NCBI RefSeq assembly: GCF_947242115.1
Contig: NC_074723.1
Span: 20,274,379 to 20,338,378 of the forward strand
DNA from: Biomphalaria glabrata
Taxonomy: Eukaryota > Mollusca > Gastropoda > Planorbidae
Direction: 5' to 3'
DNA length: 64,000 bases
Below, piece by piece: positions 10,918 through 22,756 of this stretch (the first letter of the stretch is position 1; each line of letters starts with the position of its first letter). Under the pieces are notes generated by a model. That model was given only the letters and a program-made list of their open reading frames with translations. It had not been told where the DNA came from and made no database searches. The position numbers were made by a program, and so were the translations under genes.

Positions 10918-11640
10918 ATTGAGCCCCGGCAGATCCAGGGGGGGGGGGAGGCGGTAGGGGCGATCGGTCCAATTTTAGTAACGAAATCACACAATCTGTA
11001 TACGAATTTATTAGTTATTTTAATAATATATACTAATTATTTATATTTTAACTTATTCCTAGATTATTTCGCCTCCCCCACTAATATGCTGGCCGATTAG
11101 GTGGGATGGGAAGGTGGCGATGGCATCAATCCCCCCCCCCACCATAAATTTTCGAGTTGGTTGGGCGTTCCAATTTTTTGTGTAAAAATCACAGCTTATT
11201 AACAGAGTTGATTAAATATCTATATAATTAAAACTTGTTATTGATATTTTAACAAATCTTTATATTATGTCGTTCCTCTGTTAGGCGATTGGGTGAGGTG
11301 GGGCGGGGGAGAATACGTCTACTGCCCTTCCCACCTACACCCTTTGAGAGTGGGGGGGGGGCGGTCCTACTTTTATTTAAAAATAATAGTTTAGTTAATA
11401 TTATGTCGCTACACTTCTGGTATCTTAGCCGATTCGGTGATGTGGAGGGGGGGGGGACGATTGCGTCTACTGCCCTCCCCACTCTAGCCCTCTGAGTTGG
11501 GGGGGGGCGGTCCTATTTTTATGGAGAAATCATAGTTTGTGAAAACAAATTAGTTGAATTTCTATATAATATAAGCTACATATTGATGTTTTAACCCATT
11601 TGTTTATTATGTTGCACACACACTCTGATCAAGCATGCCT
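10918..11640. repeat. G-run/AT alternating subrepeats, left part of the 54859-type hAT family
   Basis: The start ggcagatccaggggggggg ... ggcggtagggg resembles the left end of the hAT at 54859 (ggcggatccag, G run, ggcggtagggg). Units of roughly 150-190 bp follow. Each has a G-rich ribbon (gg-ggcggtcc), tttttatg-agaaatcatag, an AT spacer (aacttgttattgatatttta) and a gccgattcggtg-type block. The matching array is 54880-55480. Confidence 0.6.
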
Positions 11641-12881
11641 ATTGAACAAAATGTATCACTTACAAATGAGCTTTTTAAAAAAATATTTTTCGAACAATTT
11701 TTTTCCGGCGGCTATCCTCAAAGTCTTAATCTAAATATGTGGGGTATCTTAACGTTTTAATGAACAAACCAGTTGTATTTGCATTGTAGTAAATTCATAT
11801 TAGTATATTTTTCAATTAAAACATTATTCAAAAGGTCCCTTTTTAATAGGATGAATAATGAGCTGTAGATGCCACTCAACTGATCAGAAAAGATGTTTAA
11901 AGGAGCGCCTTAAGCTCACCTAGAGTTGTCCGGGGCTAAGCCACTGAGGCCAAGCGTTTTTGTTTTTTTTTACATTTCTGAGCTTCAAAAACTCTTTCTC
12001 CTGTCGTCTACAACGTCTTCTTCTTCTCATAATAGCAAAATTACACGTCAAATAGAATTCAATTAAGAATGTTTGGGGCATATTTATGCTAAACTGTGAG
12101 TAATTATTTTCTTAACAGTTGCATTTTGGAAAAGTGTAATTTTCCGACTTGGGTGTCACCCCCCCCCCCTTTGTGGTTGTCACCCGGTGCGGCCCTCACC
12201 CTCCTAGTGACGCCACTGGTACTGCTTATATTGAATGTAGTTGTATCAATTAGTTTGGATAAGTCATGTATTTAAATTTTTAATAGATCTAGATTAGTGG
12301 TCTTCAAACTTTTTTTTGGCCGACCGCCCCCTTTTCGTATTTTTTTCGTTAAAAAAAACCGCTAGCGCCCCCCTCTTAGAATAATACTAAATATCAGGTG
12401 ACCGAGCCTCGCTCGCATGAATAATTTGTTAAGGAAGGATATATACCCGAAGTCATTTTGGGAATATTGTTGTAATTACAAAAATTGAACGATCGGGTAA
12501 AGACTATCAATCCGAAGAGTTGCTTTTTCGTTCTGTCAGTTCTCAATGTAATTGTACATGGCGATTAGAATAGAAAGTCCCCCCAACAGTATGCCTATAG
12601 AAAACCACAGCTCACGTCTTAACGTTTTACATTGCTTCTTTCGCGTAAAACTATTGGGCTATTATTGGCTTGGAAAAAAGTCTTTTCAGTGTAACTTCTA
12701 AAATGGTTACTTTCTGACATTTAATATTGCAATTAATATATTCATTATGGCGGTGTCTTTGGGCTGAGTATGTTTTATTGGGTGACTTCTGGAACATGAC
12801 TTCTGTTTTACCGAGGTTTATAGGTTAACCAAAAAAAGCAGCAGCGTGATGAAAATTCGTTGACCGCGAGCTGGATATCAT

Positions 12882-13289
12882 CAGGGCCAGCCTTAAGCCT
12901 ATGTTGCCGCAGTGGACCCCAAAGGTTCAAAAGCCCCGCACTAATTCTAGGTGTAAATTATTAAATTAAACCATTATAATTTATAATAGGGTTCCTGTGG
13001 TCTCCTTGTTTTCAAGGAGCTCTTGGAAATCTCCTGAAACTCATAAAAATGTCCTTATAAAGACAAAATTGTCATTTTGGGGGTGTCAATCAATATAGTA
13101 AACGCCAGTCCTATGCGTGATATAAAAAAACGGCATCGTCAGCTTTCATTTAATAAAGATGTAATGCAAATACGAATTTATTTTCTAATACAAAATCTTT
13201 ATTTTCACTTATTATCCTTATCCCTACCCTTACTGGTCCGCGCGCAATCCATTTTACATAGGGCCCCGCAAATGTTAGGGCCGGCCCTG
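12882..13289. mobile_element. small hAT-like MITE nested in the 12295-16165 element
   Basis: The left end cagggccagccttaa and the reverse complement of the right end, cagggccggccctaa, match at 13 of 15 positions. The 8-bp flanks (gatatcat and gttgtgca) do not agree, so either the duplication has decayed or the copy was rearranged. There is no coding capacity. The termini resemble widespread animal hAT MITEs (recalled). Confidence 0.55.
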
Positions 13290-14527
13290 GTTGTGCAAGT
13301 AGGGCATAGATAAGCTGTGTTATGACCATTTCCTATGTTTTGGTATGGGACAGTAGACTTCGAAGCTTAAACACATTGCAATAATTCACCAGCAAAATAA
13401 TAACAAAGTAAAAGCTACCTACGGGTGTACGCAATTAGAATGTAAACAATTTATAAAGCCTTTAAAACACAATAACTAATCATACATAAAGATATTTAAT
13501 TTCATTATTTTTCTTCCATAGTTTCATAATGGATCAATGTACAATAAGATGGTGCGCAAATGTTTAATTACGCTAATAGAATCATTAAAACTTTTTCTTG
13601 TTTGCGAAGAAAAGTCTTAGTGTACTGCTGTGAGCTTAATTTTTCGATAATGAGCCATTTTGAAACCGATATAACGGTCGACTTCGAGTTTTCCCGATGT
13701 GGCCAATGAGTTGAGAATTTTTTTCTCACTATTATGCACATACCGTGAAATTTTAAAGAAAATCGTTAGAGCCGTTTTCGAAATAAAATTTATATATTTA
13801 TATATATATATATATATATACAAGAATTGCTCGCTTAAGAGTATAGGATAAAGAAGCCGTGAGAAAGCAAATTTAAATAAATATGTCATTTATTTATTAA
13901 TTTTAATGTTGTCAATAACATATTGTTAATCTTATAACTATATATATTATACAAAAATTACGTCATTGTCATGGCTTTGATTCAGATCATTTGAAAAATC
14001 CCTTTTTAAGTTATTGACTACTAGGGCCCACTATTTTTAGGTTTCACTGTACATTTAGTTTTAGTTTTTATAAAAATATTATTATTGCTGAATTCACTAA
14101 AAATAAAATTAAGCTAATGGGAACCTTGTGCATACTGCAGTTTAACAATATTAGAAAAGCCAAGCTTTAAATTATCAAAAGAAAGACGAAGGTCTTTTCT
14201 AGTTGTTACATTCAGTCTATTTCTTTGCTACTCCTTAAGTTTTTGAAGCCCTAAATCCAGTTTAACCACACATTTTGAGGGAAAAACAAAAAATAATTTC
14301 AATTTTGACCACAGTTTTGAAATTTTACAGGAACTTTTAAGTGCAGCCATATCTCTCTTGTGCCTCCAGTGTTACATTTTTTTTTTTTTTACTGAAGACA
14401 TACTTTTGTAAATGTATTTTTTTCTTTTACTAAATTTGAACATCAGTAACGGACGTTTAAAAATCATCATTTATATTTACATTTTTAAATTTATTATTTC
14501 CTAGAAGCGAATCGTCAGTTCTCATAG

Positions 14528-14752
14528 AGCATTGTTAGGTGCATTGGCATTGTTAAGTGCATTGGTATTGTTAGGTGCATTGGTATTGTTAGGTGCATTG
14601 GTATTGTTAGGTGCATTGGCATTGTTAGGTGCATTGGCATTGTTAGGTGCATTGGTATTGTTAGGTGCATTGGTATTGTTAGGTGCATTGGCATTGTTAG
14701 GTGCATTGGTATTGTTAGGTGCATTGGCATTGTTAGGTGCATTGGCATAGAA
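14528..14752 (+). repeat. 18-bp minisatellite, about 12 units
   Basis: Tandem units of gcattggtattgttaggt vary mainly at one position (ggtatt or ggcatt). The period is a multiple of three, so open frames run through on both strands (LGALVL on plus, MHLTIP on minus). These frames are a product of the repeat, not genes. The array lies inside the 12295-16165 hAT element. Confidence 0.9.
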
Positions 14753-16349
14753 ATCGATGTCTTAGGCAGTAATTCGTCAACAAACAAGTTATGTGAGAAT
14801 GTAAAACCCTTTAAAATAAATTTAATGTTTCAATAAAAGAGAATATGGTTTAATCAATGAAAGTCAATTTTTTTCGTTGCAGTCTGAGGTTGGTTTCATT
14901 CATTTACTTTAGACGCCTAACATTAAAAACAAATCTTTATTTTTAACCTACTTTAAGTCATCGCCAAACCGATGAATCTCCCTATTTCTCAACAAAGTTT
15001 ACACTATATTAAGAGCTTAACAAAAAGAGCAAAATAAATCCCTTTCGAAATCTAGCGAACCTCAGTTGACAAAAAGAGTTTAACATGTTGCTCATTTGCT
15101 CATCATTTGTTTCACAAAATGTTTGAGAGATATTATGCGCTTATTTTCGGCATGGGTTTGTATTTCACTTACAAATTTTATCATTAGATTCAAATAGAAA
15201 TGAAATTGTGTGTTAACATTTTAACAAGATATTGCCTGTGTATCACAACTCTCAAGGTGAATAGTATATAGATCTTGATTTTTTTCATTCTTTATTACTT
15301 ATGGAGCCTTTGTAGCGTCCAACCACTGATGGTACACATAAGTCGCAATAAGCTAGATAACTACACACTTTTCAAATTATATCCCATCACTAACCAAAAA
15401 AAAAAAAAAGTCGTTTTGTGTCACAGACATACAAAAAAGTTTACAATTTTAATTTTAGTTTTAATCAATTTTATAATAACTTCATAAGACTTAAGTTGTT
15501 GTTTTTTTTGTTGTTGTTTTTTATTGGAAAAAAAAAAACAAATATGAAATTTTCTAAGAGGCCACAAAATCATATTCTGCTTTGACTTTAAAAAAAATAT
15601 TGTTGAATAGTAGAATGTATTTTAATTGTTCGTGAATATTCTTAAATAACGTTTTAGATGTTGCTATATGTTTGTGAAGCCGATTTGGTTTCATAACTTC
15701 ATCGGAAAATATTCAAAGTACAGCATTGGAATTTTTTTTTTTTGGTGCTATTGTCAATGTTTTCATTGTTTAAAAAAGAAGGGGGTTAAATTATTTGAAT
15801 TTTAGCTTTATCCTTTTTTTAAAAATTAACTTTTACATATTAATATATTAACATATGTAAAATAAAATAAACTATAATCTACAAATTTACGCTTATTAGG
15901 CCTACCTAGTTTGTTTATCGAATCATAAACGTTTACGCGAGCTAAGAATTAAAGACAATAGATACCCTAGAGTGAATTTTGAAGACATTTTTTGGATGTG
16001 TTTTGTTTCAGTGCTCCTCCAGTTTTTTTTCTTCCATGTCTATTTCCCCTTTTATGCCTAGCGCCCCCCCCCCCTATCGCCCCTATCCCAGTCCGTCACC
16101 CCCCCCCCAATTTCACGAAAATCCCCCCCCCCAAGAGGCTCTAGCGCCCCCGTTGAAGACCACTGATCTAGATAAACAATAATAAATCTATGCGATTACA
16201 GATATTTTTACCGATTGTTCTTGTTTAGCGCAATTTCATGCTTTTAGCTTTCTCAATCACTTGTCTGGACCAGTTGAAAAAGGGGTAGGGGGAGACAGAA
16301 AGGGGTATCTTGGTGATCGCTTTTTAAATGCATCTATAAATATAAAAAT

Positions 16350-16445
16350 GGTGAACGACCTGAATTCGAACTAAAGCATCCTCAGCCTTCTCAAGCCAAT
16401 ACACTAGCCACTCTGTCATCGAATCGCCCGGGGCATCGTGCCCCC
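16350..16445 (-). mobile_element. tRNA-derived SINE head (family C)
   Basis: The minus strand reads cagagtggctagtgtattgg (A-box region), then gtttagttcgaattcaggtc-like sequence with B-box agttcgaattc, at tRNA spacing. The body differs from families A and B in this window. Only the head region is recognised. A functional tRNA is unlikely because no full cloverleaf with paired acceptor arms was found. Confidence 0.5.
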
Positions 16446-16624
16446 TTGCTCCCATCTCACTACGCTTCTTATTACATGACTGATCCAAACTAATTTATAC
16501 AATTCCACGTAAAGTAATAAAATTTCGATATTTTTATTTTCCTTGCGTTATTCATTAGACTTCATTATATCGCCACCACATTTCTCAACATCGTTGTTTT
16601 CTACCACTTTTCTATTTTACTGCA

Positions 16625-17190
16625 AACTTAACAGTGGCGGGAGGTTGCGTGTCAATGTGTTATGCGCCAGGAGGCCCATTGACTCCGACTTCGGCTTGCT
16701 TTTCTTTCTGGGTGTGCTCCCATAGCCTTTGATCATCCAAGATCATCTGCAAGGCAGCAGGTGTTTATCTTCGGAGTTTTTTTCTCCTAGATGAACTGCT
16801 ATCCCTAGCTAACGAGCTTCATCTACCCAGGTTTAGAGTTAGAGCGCCCTATACTCAATTTTTGCAATCATTTCCCTGGATCTCTTAGATGTTTTTAGTA
16901 AATATTCTAACCACTGGAATACTTCACCTCATCCTCCATGACTGCAAACCAGTTGTTCCGCGGCAGTTTATTTGGTATTCACAGCTAACCATTGTATCCA
17001 AGGGTCCTTCCCTTATCCGCCACCTGGGGACGCGCTTGGTAGAAGGTGGTAGCTCCCCCAGAGAATGCTGACCATGTCCTTCAAACTGTTCTATTTGCAT
17101 GAGGCCCGTACAAGACACTGGCCCCAAAACACCCCAATAGAAAGAAAGCTACATGGAGGGAATGGAAACCACTGATCAGTTCATCTCATA
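16625..17190. repeat. GC-richer unclassified segment, likely dispersed repeat
   Basis: This segment is clearly GC-richer than its surroundings (for example ccgcggcagtttatttgg and ccgccacctggggacgcgct near 17020). Short frames exist on both strands (about 60 codons) with no recognised family. Isolation in AT-rich DNA suggests an inserted repeat or an old retroposed gene piece. Its function is unknown. Confidence 0.35.
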
Positions 17191-17199
17191 TATTGGTCT

Positions 17200-18756
17200 A
17201 GTCATCTGAACGCTCCAACATAAAAGTGAGAACGAGGAATCCTATTTGAGAGGGAGCTCCTAAAGGAATGTTCTAATTTTTTTTTTCGCTAAATGTTAAA
17301 TATTACGCCATTGCCATGTAATCTTGCTATTCAGGTGGAGTAAAAAATACTAGATAACATTGATCTAGCTAGAATTAATCTAGATGATGCTATAGATGCC
17401 TTTGCTGCTCGGAAAGCACGACGCAAGGCGATTTGAATTGATATTTGTAGCTTGTGCATTATTTTGCCATTAAACAATGGTATTACTCAATAAAAAAGTC
17501 TTAATGATTATTTTTTGTTAATTTTACTTAGCCTATAAAGGCCTACTGTACCAGTTGGAGTTTAGACATATATTTACTAAGTTGCCCACATTATCTCATG
17601 TCATGATGTCGAATGTCAAAATGCAGGGGCCCCTCCGGCTCTTAAATCCCTAGCTACGCTACTGAATATAAATCGGATCTTTAAATAAAATGAAAAGCGA
17701 ACAAAGAGATTACTATATTTAGCGTGAGAATCCCCAATACAAAAAGATCATATCAATTCCATGATCAAATTTGCTAGTTCATTTATTTCTTTAAAATTGA
17801 TTGCTAGAATGAGCCAATATTGTAAGGAAACGAAACTAATACTCTGTTTGGATATAGAAGTAAACTTAGATCAAAATCATGATCAAACGTCAACCATAAC
17901 AGCTAGAGTTAAATTATAAAATGCCAATACATTTTCAGGTAGTGCACATTTACGCGTGTTAATTATTATGATTTGGATTTGTAATGTTTATCTAGAATCT
18001 AGATTACACTTAAACGGTTAAACCAAGATTCAAGTAGCCTATCCTAGGTCTACTAGTCTTCTAGACAATCTAGATCTAGATCTTATACAATGTACAGCGC
18101 TGGATTTACTTTTAAAAATAAGAGACACAAACTATATATATCTTAGGACACCCTCTTTCGTAGAAACAAAAAGGGGGAAGAGATAAGCAGTGATTTACAA
18201 TTATTTAAAAGAAAGAATAATGGATTATTTCCCGAGGATCTTCACAAAATGCGAAAGGGGAACCTTTCCAATAAAGACCTTCTAAAATCTATAGCGTTTA
18301 CACTGTTATGATTAACATGATTTTTCTTCTACCCTACCGTCTGTTTTTTGGAAGTGGGGTATTTTGGAAATACACTGACACATACGCACACACATAGATC
18401 GAAAAGATATCCAATCCAACCAAACATTTTCCAGGATGGACAAAATACATGCAGTCCTGTCAGATTAATCAATCCGCTTATTCTAAATGGGTAGTCCAAT
18501 ACATATATATATATATATAGTTCGTCCATCGTGGTTCGATGATGACCACTTTGTCATCCAGGGGGGCTGAGTTCAAATTCAGGTGAAATTTCGTACACAA
18601 CTTTCCTTTAAATTCTAGATGATAACTAACAACGGTTTTTGACAGAATCTCAACCTTTGGACCGGTATTCGCGGAAAACCACAAGCGTTCTATCAAACCT
18701 ATGTATTTTATTTTCGGTGTTTCCACCAAAAGGCCGCAGACTACATAGAAAGCATT
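17200..18756. other. non-coding, nothing firmly recognised
   Basis: AT-rich sequence with a ctagat-rich patch at 17960-18090 and a TA microsatellite near 18502-18520. A hAT-terminus-like ctagctacgctactg occurs at about 17650-17664, without a recognised partner. Confidence 0.4.
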
Positions 18757-18760
18757 TTAA

Positions 18761-18833
18761 CTCTTTCTCTCCGTAATTATTTACCACATTCTGGTGGAAT
18801 CAACGCTGGTATCGGCAGTTAGGAAAGAAAGCG
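18761..18833. mobile_element. 73-bp TTAA-flanked micro-MITE
   Basis: TTAA lies at both sides (18757-18760 and 18834-18837). The left end ctctttctctcc and the reverse complement of the right end, cgctttctttcc, match at 10 of 12 positions. The left 25 or so bases match the right end of the larger TTAA element at 38342-39013 in inverted orientation (ctctttctctccgtaattat). TTAA duplications are typical of piggyBac-type elements; the termini lack the usual CCC, so the class is inferred. Confidence 0.55.
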
Positions 18834-18839
18834 TTAAGA

Positions 18840-19825
18840 ATATCACGAATTCCGTATTTTTAAAGCATTTTTCCCCATAACTCTACTTATTTACATCATT
18901 TCCACTTCCCTTCAAAATAGACTAAAAAAATACTGCACGAATATTTATTAAATCTAGCTCTACAGTCTAGACCTATTGCAAATAAATATACTTTTTTTTT
19001 GTCTATAACTCTTTGATGTGTTTATTGTTTTGATTTTTTTTTTAAATGGCCCCAGAGTTTGTATTGTTTTTATTTCGATAGATCTAGAAAGAGAGAGAGT
19101 TAGAGAGAGTTGGGGGGGGGGGGGGGTAGAGAGCAGGAATCGTACTTTGTACCACTGTCAAAAACAACAACAACAACAACAAAACACTCAATCCTAATAG
19201 CATTGAAAATCTAGATACTAGATCTATTGTCATTTTTCTACATTCAAAAAGGATTAAATAAACGATTAAAATTAATAAAGCCAAATTGATATCTTTTATT
19301 GAGATAATAAAATACGAAGATAAATGTAGAAAGGGGAATGGGGATGTGTACCACCGCAAGAAAACAAAGAAACAAACTTCGAATGGATGGTTTTGAGGTC
19401 ATACGATGAGAATGTATGGGCATTGGCATCGTATTGGTTTCAAAATCAACCACCGCTGGAATCCGCTATCGGAATAATTTAAATAGGCACTCGCTGAACC
19501 TCCAAGAAAACATTTAACATCTATATTTCATTTAGTATGGGGATCCAACCCAGGACTTGTGTAACAGGCTCGAGCTAAATGGGAGATGGCATAAACACGG
19601 CTTGGTGTTGGACCGAATTGATGTTGGAAATCAAGTGCCAGTTTTCTTGTGACTGATTTAGAGACAGTATTATAAGCGCACATTCGTTAAAAGCACGGGA
19701 TAAAACGATATTATTAATTAATATCTATTCGTTTTAAGACACATTAAGAAGTAATATGTAAGCATGTAGTTTAAATAATGGACTATTAGTGTTAAGTTAA
19801 ATTTTAATTTAGGTGATGGCCAGAG
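18840..19825. other. non-coding; CAA microsatellite and G run
   Basis: A gagaga run and G run lie near 19088-19127, with a caacaacaac tract near 19165. No gene was recognised. Confidence 0.45.
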
Positions 19826-20640
19826 ACTGTAGGTGTATACAACGTAACCACTGCCTGCTACATAAGTAAATATCACACCAGTACTGTGAGAACTATAGGA
19901 CGTAACCACTGCCTGTTACACAAGTAAATATCACACCATTACTGCGATGACAATAGGACGTAACCACTGCCTGCTACACAAGTAAATATCACTCCAGTAT
20001 TGCGAGGACTGTAGGACGTAACCACTGCCTGCTACACAAGTAAATATCACTCCAGTACTGCGAGAACTTTAGGACGTAACCACTGCCTGCTACACAAGTA
20101 AATATCACTCCAGTACTGCGAGAACTTTAGGACGTAACCACTGCCTGCTACACAAGTAAATATCACTCCAGTACTGCGAGGACTATAGTACGTAAGCACT
20201 GCCTGCTACACAAGTAAATATCACACCAGTACTGCGAGAACTATAGGACATAACCACTGCCTGCTACACAAGTAAATATCACACCATTACTGTGATGACA
20301 ATAGGACGTAACCACTGCCTGCTACACAAGTAAATATCACTCCAGTATTGCGAGAACTATAGGACGTAACCACTGCCTGCTACACAAGTAAATATCACAC
20401 CAGTACTGCGAGAACTATGGGACGTAACCACTGCCTGCTACACAAGTAAATATCACACCAGTACTGCGAGAACTATAGGACGTAACCACTGCCTGCTACA
20501 CAAGTAAATATCACACCAGTACTGCGAGAACTATAGGACGTAACCACTGCCTGCTACACAAATAAATATCACACCAGTACTGCGAGGACTATAGGACGTA
20601 ACCACCTACACAAGTAAATATCAAACTAGTACTCCGGGTT
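19826..20640 (+). repeat. 58-bp satellite, 14 units
   Basis: The block cgtaaccactgcctgctaca recurs every 58 bases (from 19843, 19901, 19959 onward), followed by caagtaaatatcac-ccagtactgcgag. Units vary by a few substitutions; the last has lost part of the gcctg block (near 20600). The array starts and ends in unique AT-rich DNA. There is no conserved frame, no tRNA fold and no spacer diversity. Confidence 0.95.
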
Positions 20641-20649
20641 CAAGAACAT

Positions 20650-22740
20650 CTTGATGGGCTCCTCTCCAGCCAATAAGACAAATTTAGTGTGTGACAAAAA
20701 TGAGTAAACTAAATGTAAAGACATTCCAATGTAAAGATCTTACCTTTTTCTTAAAAAAAGTAATTATGTCATAACATTTGATTCATTTAGGACTGCATAT
20801 AGGTAATAGTGTCTTAAAAGTCAATGTTTTTACAACTTCTTAACAGAGTTAAACTACTTAAAAGTGTTCCAAATGAACAAACAAATGTTTTAATGTGGGC
20901 TCCAACTGGCCTTGAGACATGGGCCCAAGCATAATGAGCTCCTTCGCGCCATGGATGCTACGCCACTGGGTAAAAGTGCTACTAAAATGAACGGGCCCAA
21001 CATGTGAGAGCGTGTCGGGGGCGCATTATGAAGCGGGCCTTTCCAAATCAAGTCAAAATCACGATGCGCAGGTAAAAACAAAATAAAATGGGGATTCCAG
21101 AGAGAGAGAGAGAGAGAAGGGGTGTTTAGGAAAGAGAGAGCGGGCCTTGAAATTTCATTGTAATAGTTACGATCTAAAAAAAAAGTGTGTTAGGTTGATC
21201 GTTAAAATGAGTTCCGTTTGCGTTCTGCTAGTAGATAAAAAAAATGAAATATAAGAAAGTTACGCTCCAAAAAAAAAAGAAGTGTTATAATTGCTTAAAA
21301 TCGGAAGGAATTATTGTTTTGCACTTAATACAGTAAAATATCGACTTTCAGAAATTTGTTGGTAGAAATTGCGAATATAAAATCATTTTCACAAAGCTTA
21401 TATCAACTCTGTCTGTCTGTCTGTCCGTCTATGGTGATGAAAAAAAAAGATAAAAATTGTAAACAATTACAATGCATTCTTTGCTAAAAGCCAGTTTATC
21501 CGATTGGATAATCTGTAGGCCTAAGTAAAAATAATAAAAGTTCCCCTTTCAGACCTTGTGGTCTATAGGGCAGATGATGTAAAGGTTATCTGTTTCTTTT
21601 GGATAATCTGTATAGCAAATCAACTCGCTCCTCACTAATGTTTAATATGTCTATTACGAACTACTCTGTGACGACGTCATTGTTGACGCAACTTGACAAA
21701 ACAACAATGATTGTTAACAGTCCTGTGAGAGAATTTTATTTTGCCCATGAATATCAAATTTCTTATTTTACATAGCAATCAACGTCCTTCTTTCAATATC
21801 GCTATTTTACCTCGCTTTAACTCAAATAAAGCCAAGCTTCATTTTAAAGTTTTTAAACCCACTACCCTGAGACTCCACAACACATCGACATCAGTATGGT
21901 TATAAATCGTGCACATTGTTTTTTAAATTAATTAGTTATAAAGTGGTAATTTGTGTTTGTTAAATTGTTTTTCACACGCTTGTCTAACCGTTAGATTAAG
22001 GATAAATATTTGAAGCAAAAGAAGAAGAGCAAGAGTGTAGTGGAAATAGTGGCAATGAACTGAGACACGATGCCACAAGAGAGGCCGCACCATGTAATAC
22101 AAAACTACGTAAATATGCTCCAGGATATGTACAATTCAAATTTATACCAAACAAATCCAACACTGATTCCCCCCCCCCCCCAATGTATCATTGCTTCAAT
22201 GTGACATTTGCTTGAAACAATGTGTTATTTGTTTGGCTGTGTTATTTGTTTGAATGTGTCGTTAGTTTGAATGTGTGTTATTGAACGAAAGCTAGAAATC
22301 TGCTAAATTAGAAAGTCATCTTGCCATAATGAACTGAAAGAAAAACCAGTTGATTTCTTCAAACGTCGAGTAGAAAATACAATTACAAACCAAATACAAT
22401 TATTAGCAGTGCGACAGCAGAAAATGAAAAGCTCTTAAAGCTCCATATATTACGGCATTGCGAACAGCACAGAGCAAAAAAGCACACAGGGTATCAGAGA
22501 GTTAAATTATCCCAGCGGCTATAGTAATATGTGATTATGGCAGACAAACCAGACTGCGTCGGGGATCCGCTAATATTGTATGGCTTGTTAAATGGAGGCC
22601 CCCGAATTGAGAAAGTTGAGAACCTCTACACTAGCAGACAAGAGCACTAACATAGGCATATAAATATATAGGTCTGTGGTTTTATAACTGTGATGATTTC
22701 GATTACTTTGTACAAAACAATTCATGTTTTTATAAAATTA
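20650..22740. other. intergenic region upstream of ATAD3
   Basis: No gene was recognised. The region contains a SINE family A tail on the minus strand (21541-21602, gttcccctttcagaccttgt), a GA-rich run near 21102-21140, and hAT-terminus-like scraps (gctacgccactg near 20950, gttgagaacctct near 22608). Confidence 0.5.
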
Positions 22741-22756
22741 ACTAAAAATAACAATG

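Larger units (their letters stand above)
10109..12218. mobile_element. hAT-type non-autonomous element, 2.1 kb
   Basis: The left end cagtggcgtcactaggg and the reverse complement of the right end, cagtggcgtcactagga, match over about 16 bases; matching extends patchily through a tgtcaccc-rich region. Flanks gtgctgct (10101-10108) and gtactgct (12219-12226) agree at 7 of 8 positions, the duplication length of hAT. No transposase is encoded. It contains a LINE fragment (10545-10880) and a G-run-bearing subrepeat block (10918-11640) belonging to another hAT family, so it was itself invaded or assembled from older repeats. Confidence 0.8.
12295..16165. mobile_element. hAT-type element, 3.9 kb, with perfect 8-bp target duplication
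   Basis: The left end tagtggtcttcaaac and the reverse complement of the right end, cagtggtcttcaac, form inverted repeats resembling Charlie-type hAT termini (recalled). Both flanks are atctagat (12287-12294 and 16166-16173), a perfect 8-bp duplication inside the local ctagat sequence. C-rich ccgcccccttt and ctagcgccccc lie just inside both ends. No transposase was recognised. Nested items are a smaller hAT-like MITE (12882-13289), an 18-bp minisatellite (14528-14752) and a TA microsatellite near 13797-13820. Confidence 0.8.

Noticed and set aside
14515-14787. Open frames of 72-90 codons on both strands (LGALVL and MHLTIP repeats)
   Set aside because: They arise only because the 18-bp minisatellite has a period divisible by three; there is no codon signature or family match.
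9810-16480. A single outer hAT element from catgggcgtagcc to cactacgcttct enclosing the whole cluster
   Set aside because: The proposed ends match poorly and the 8-bp flanks disagree, so the outer layer could not be supported.
19826-20640. Regular direct repeats resembling a CRISPR array
   Set aside because: Units are contiguous without unique spacers, and the genome is eukaryotic, so it is a satellite.
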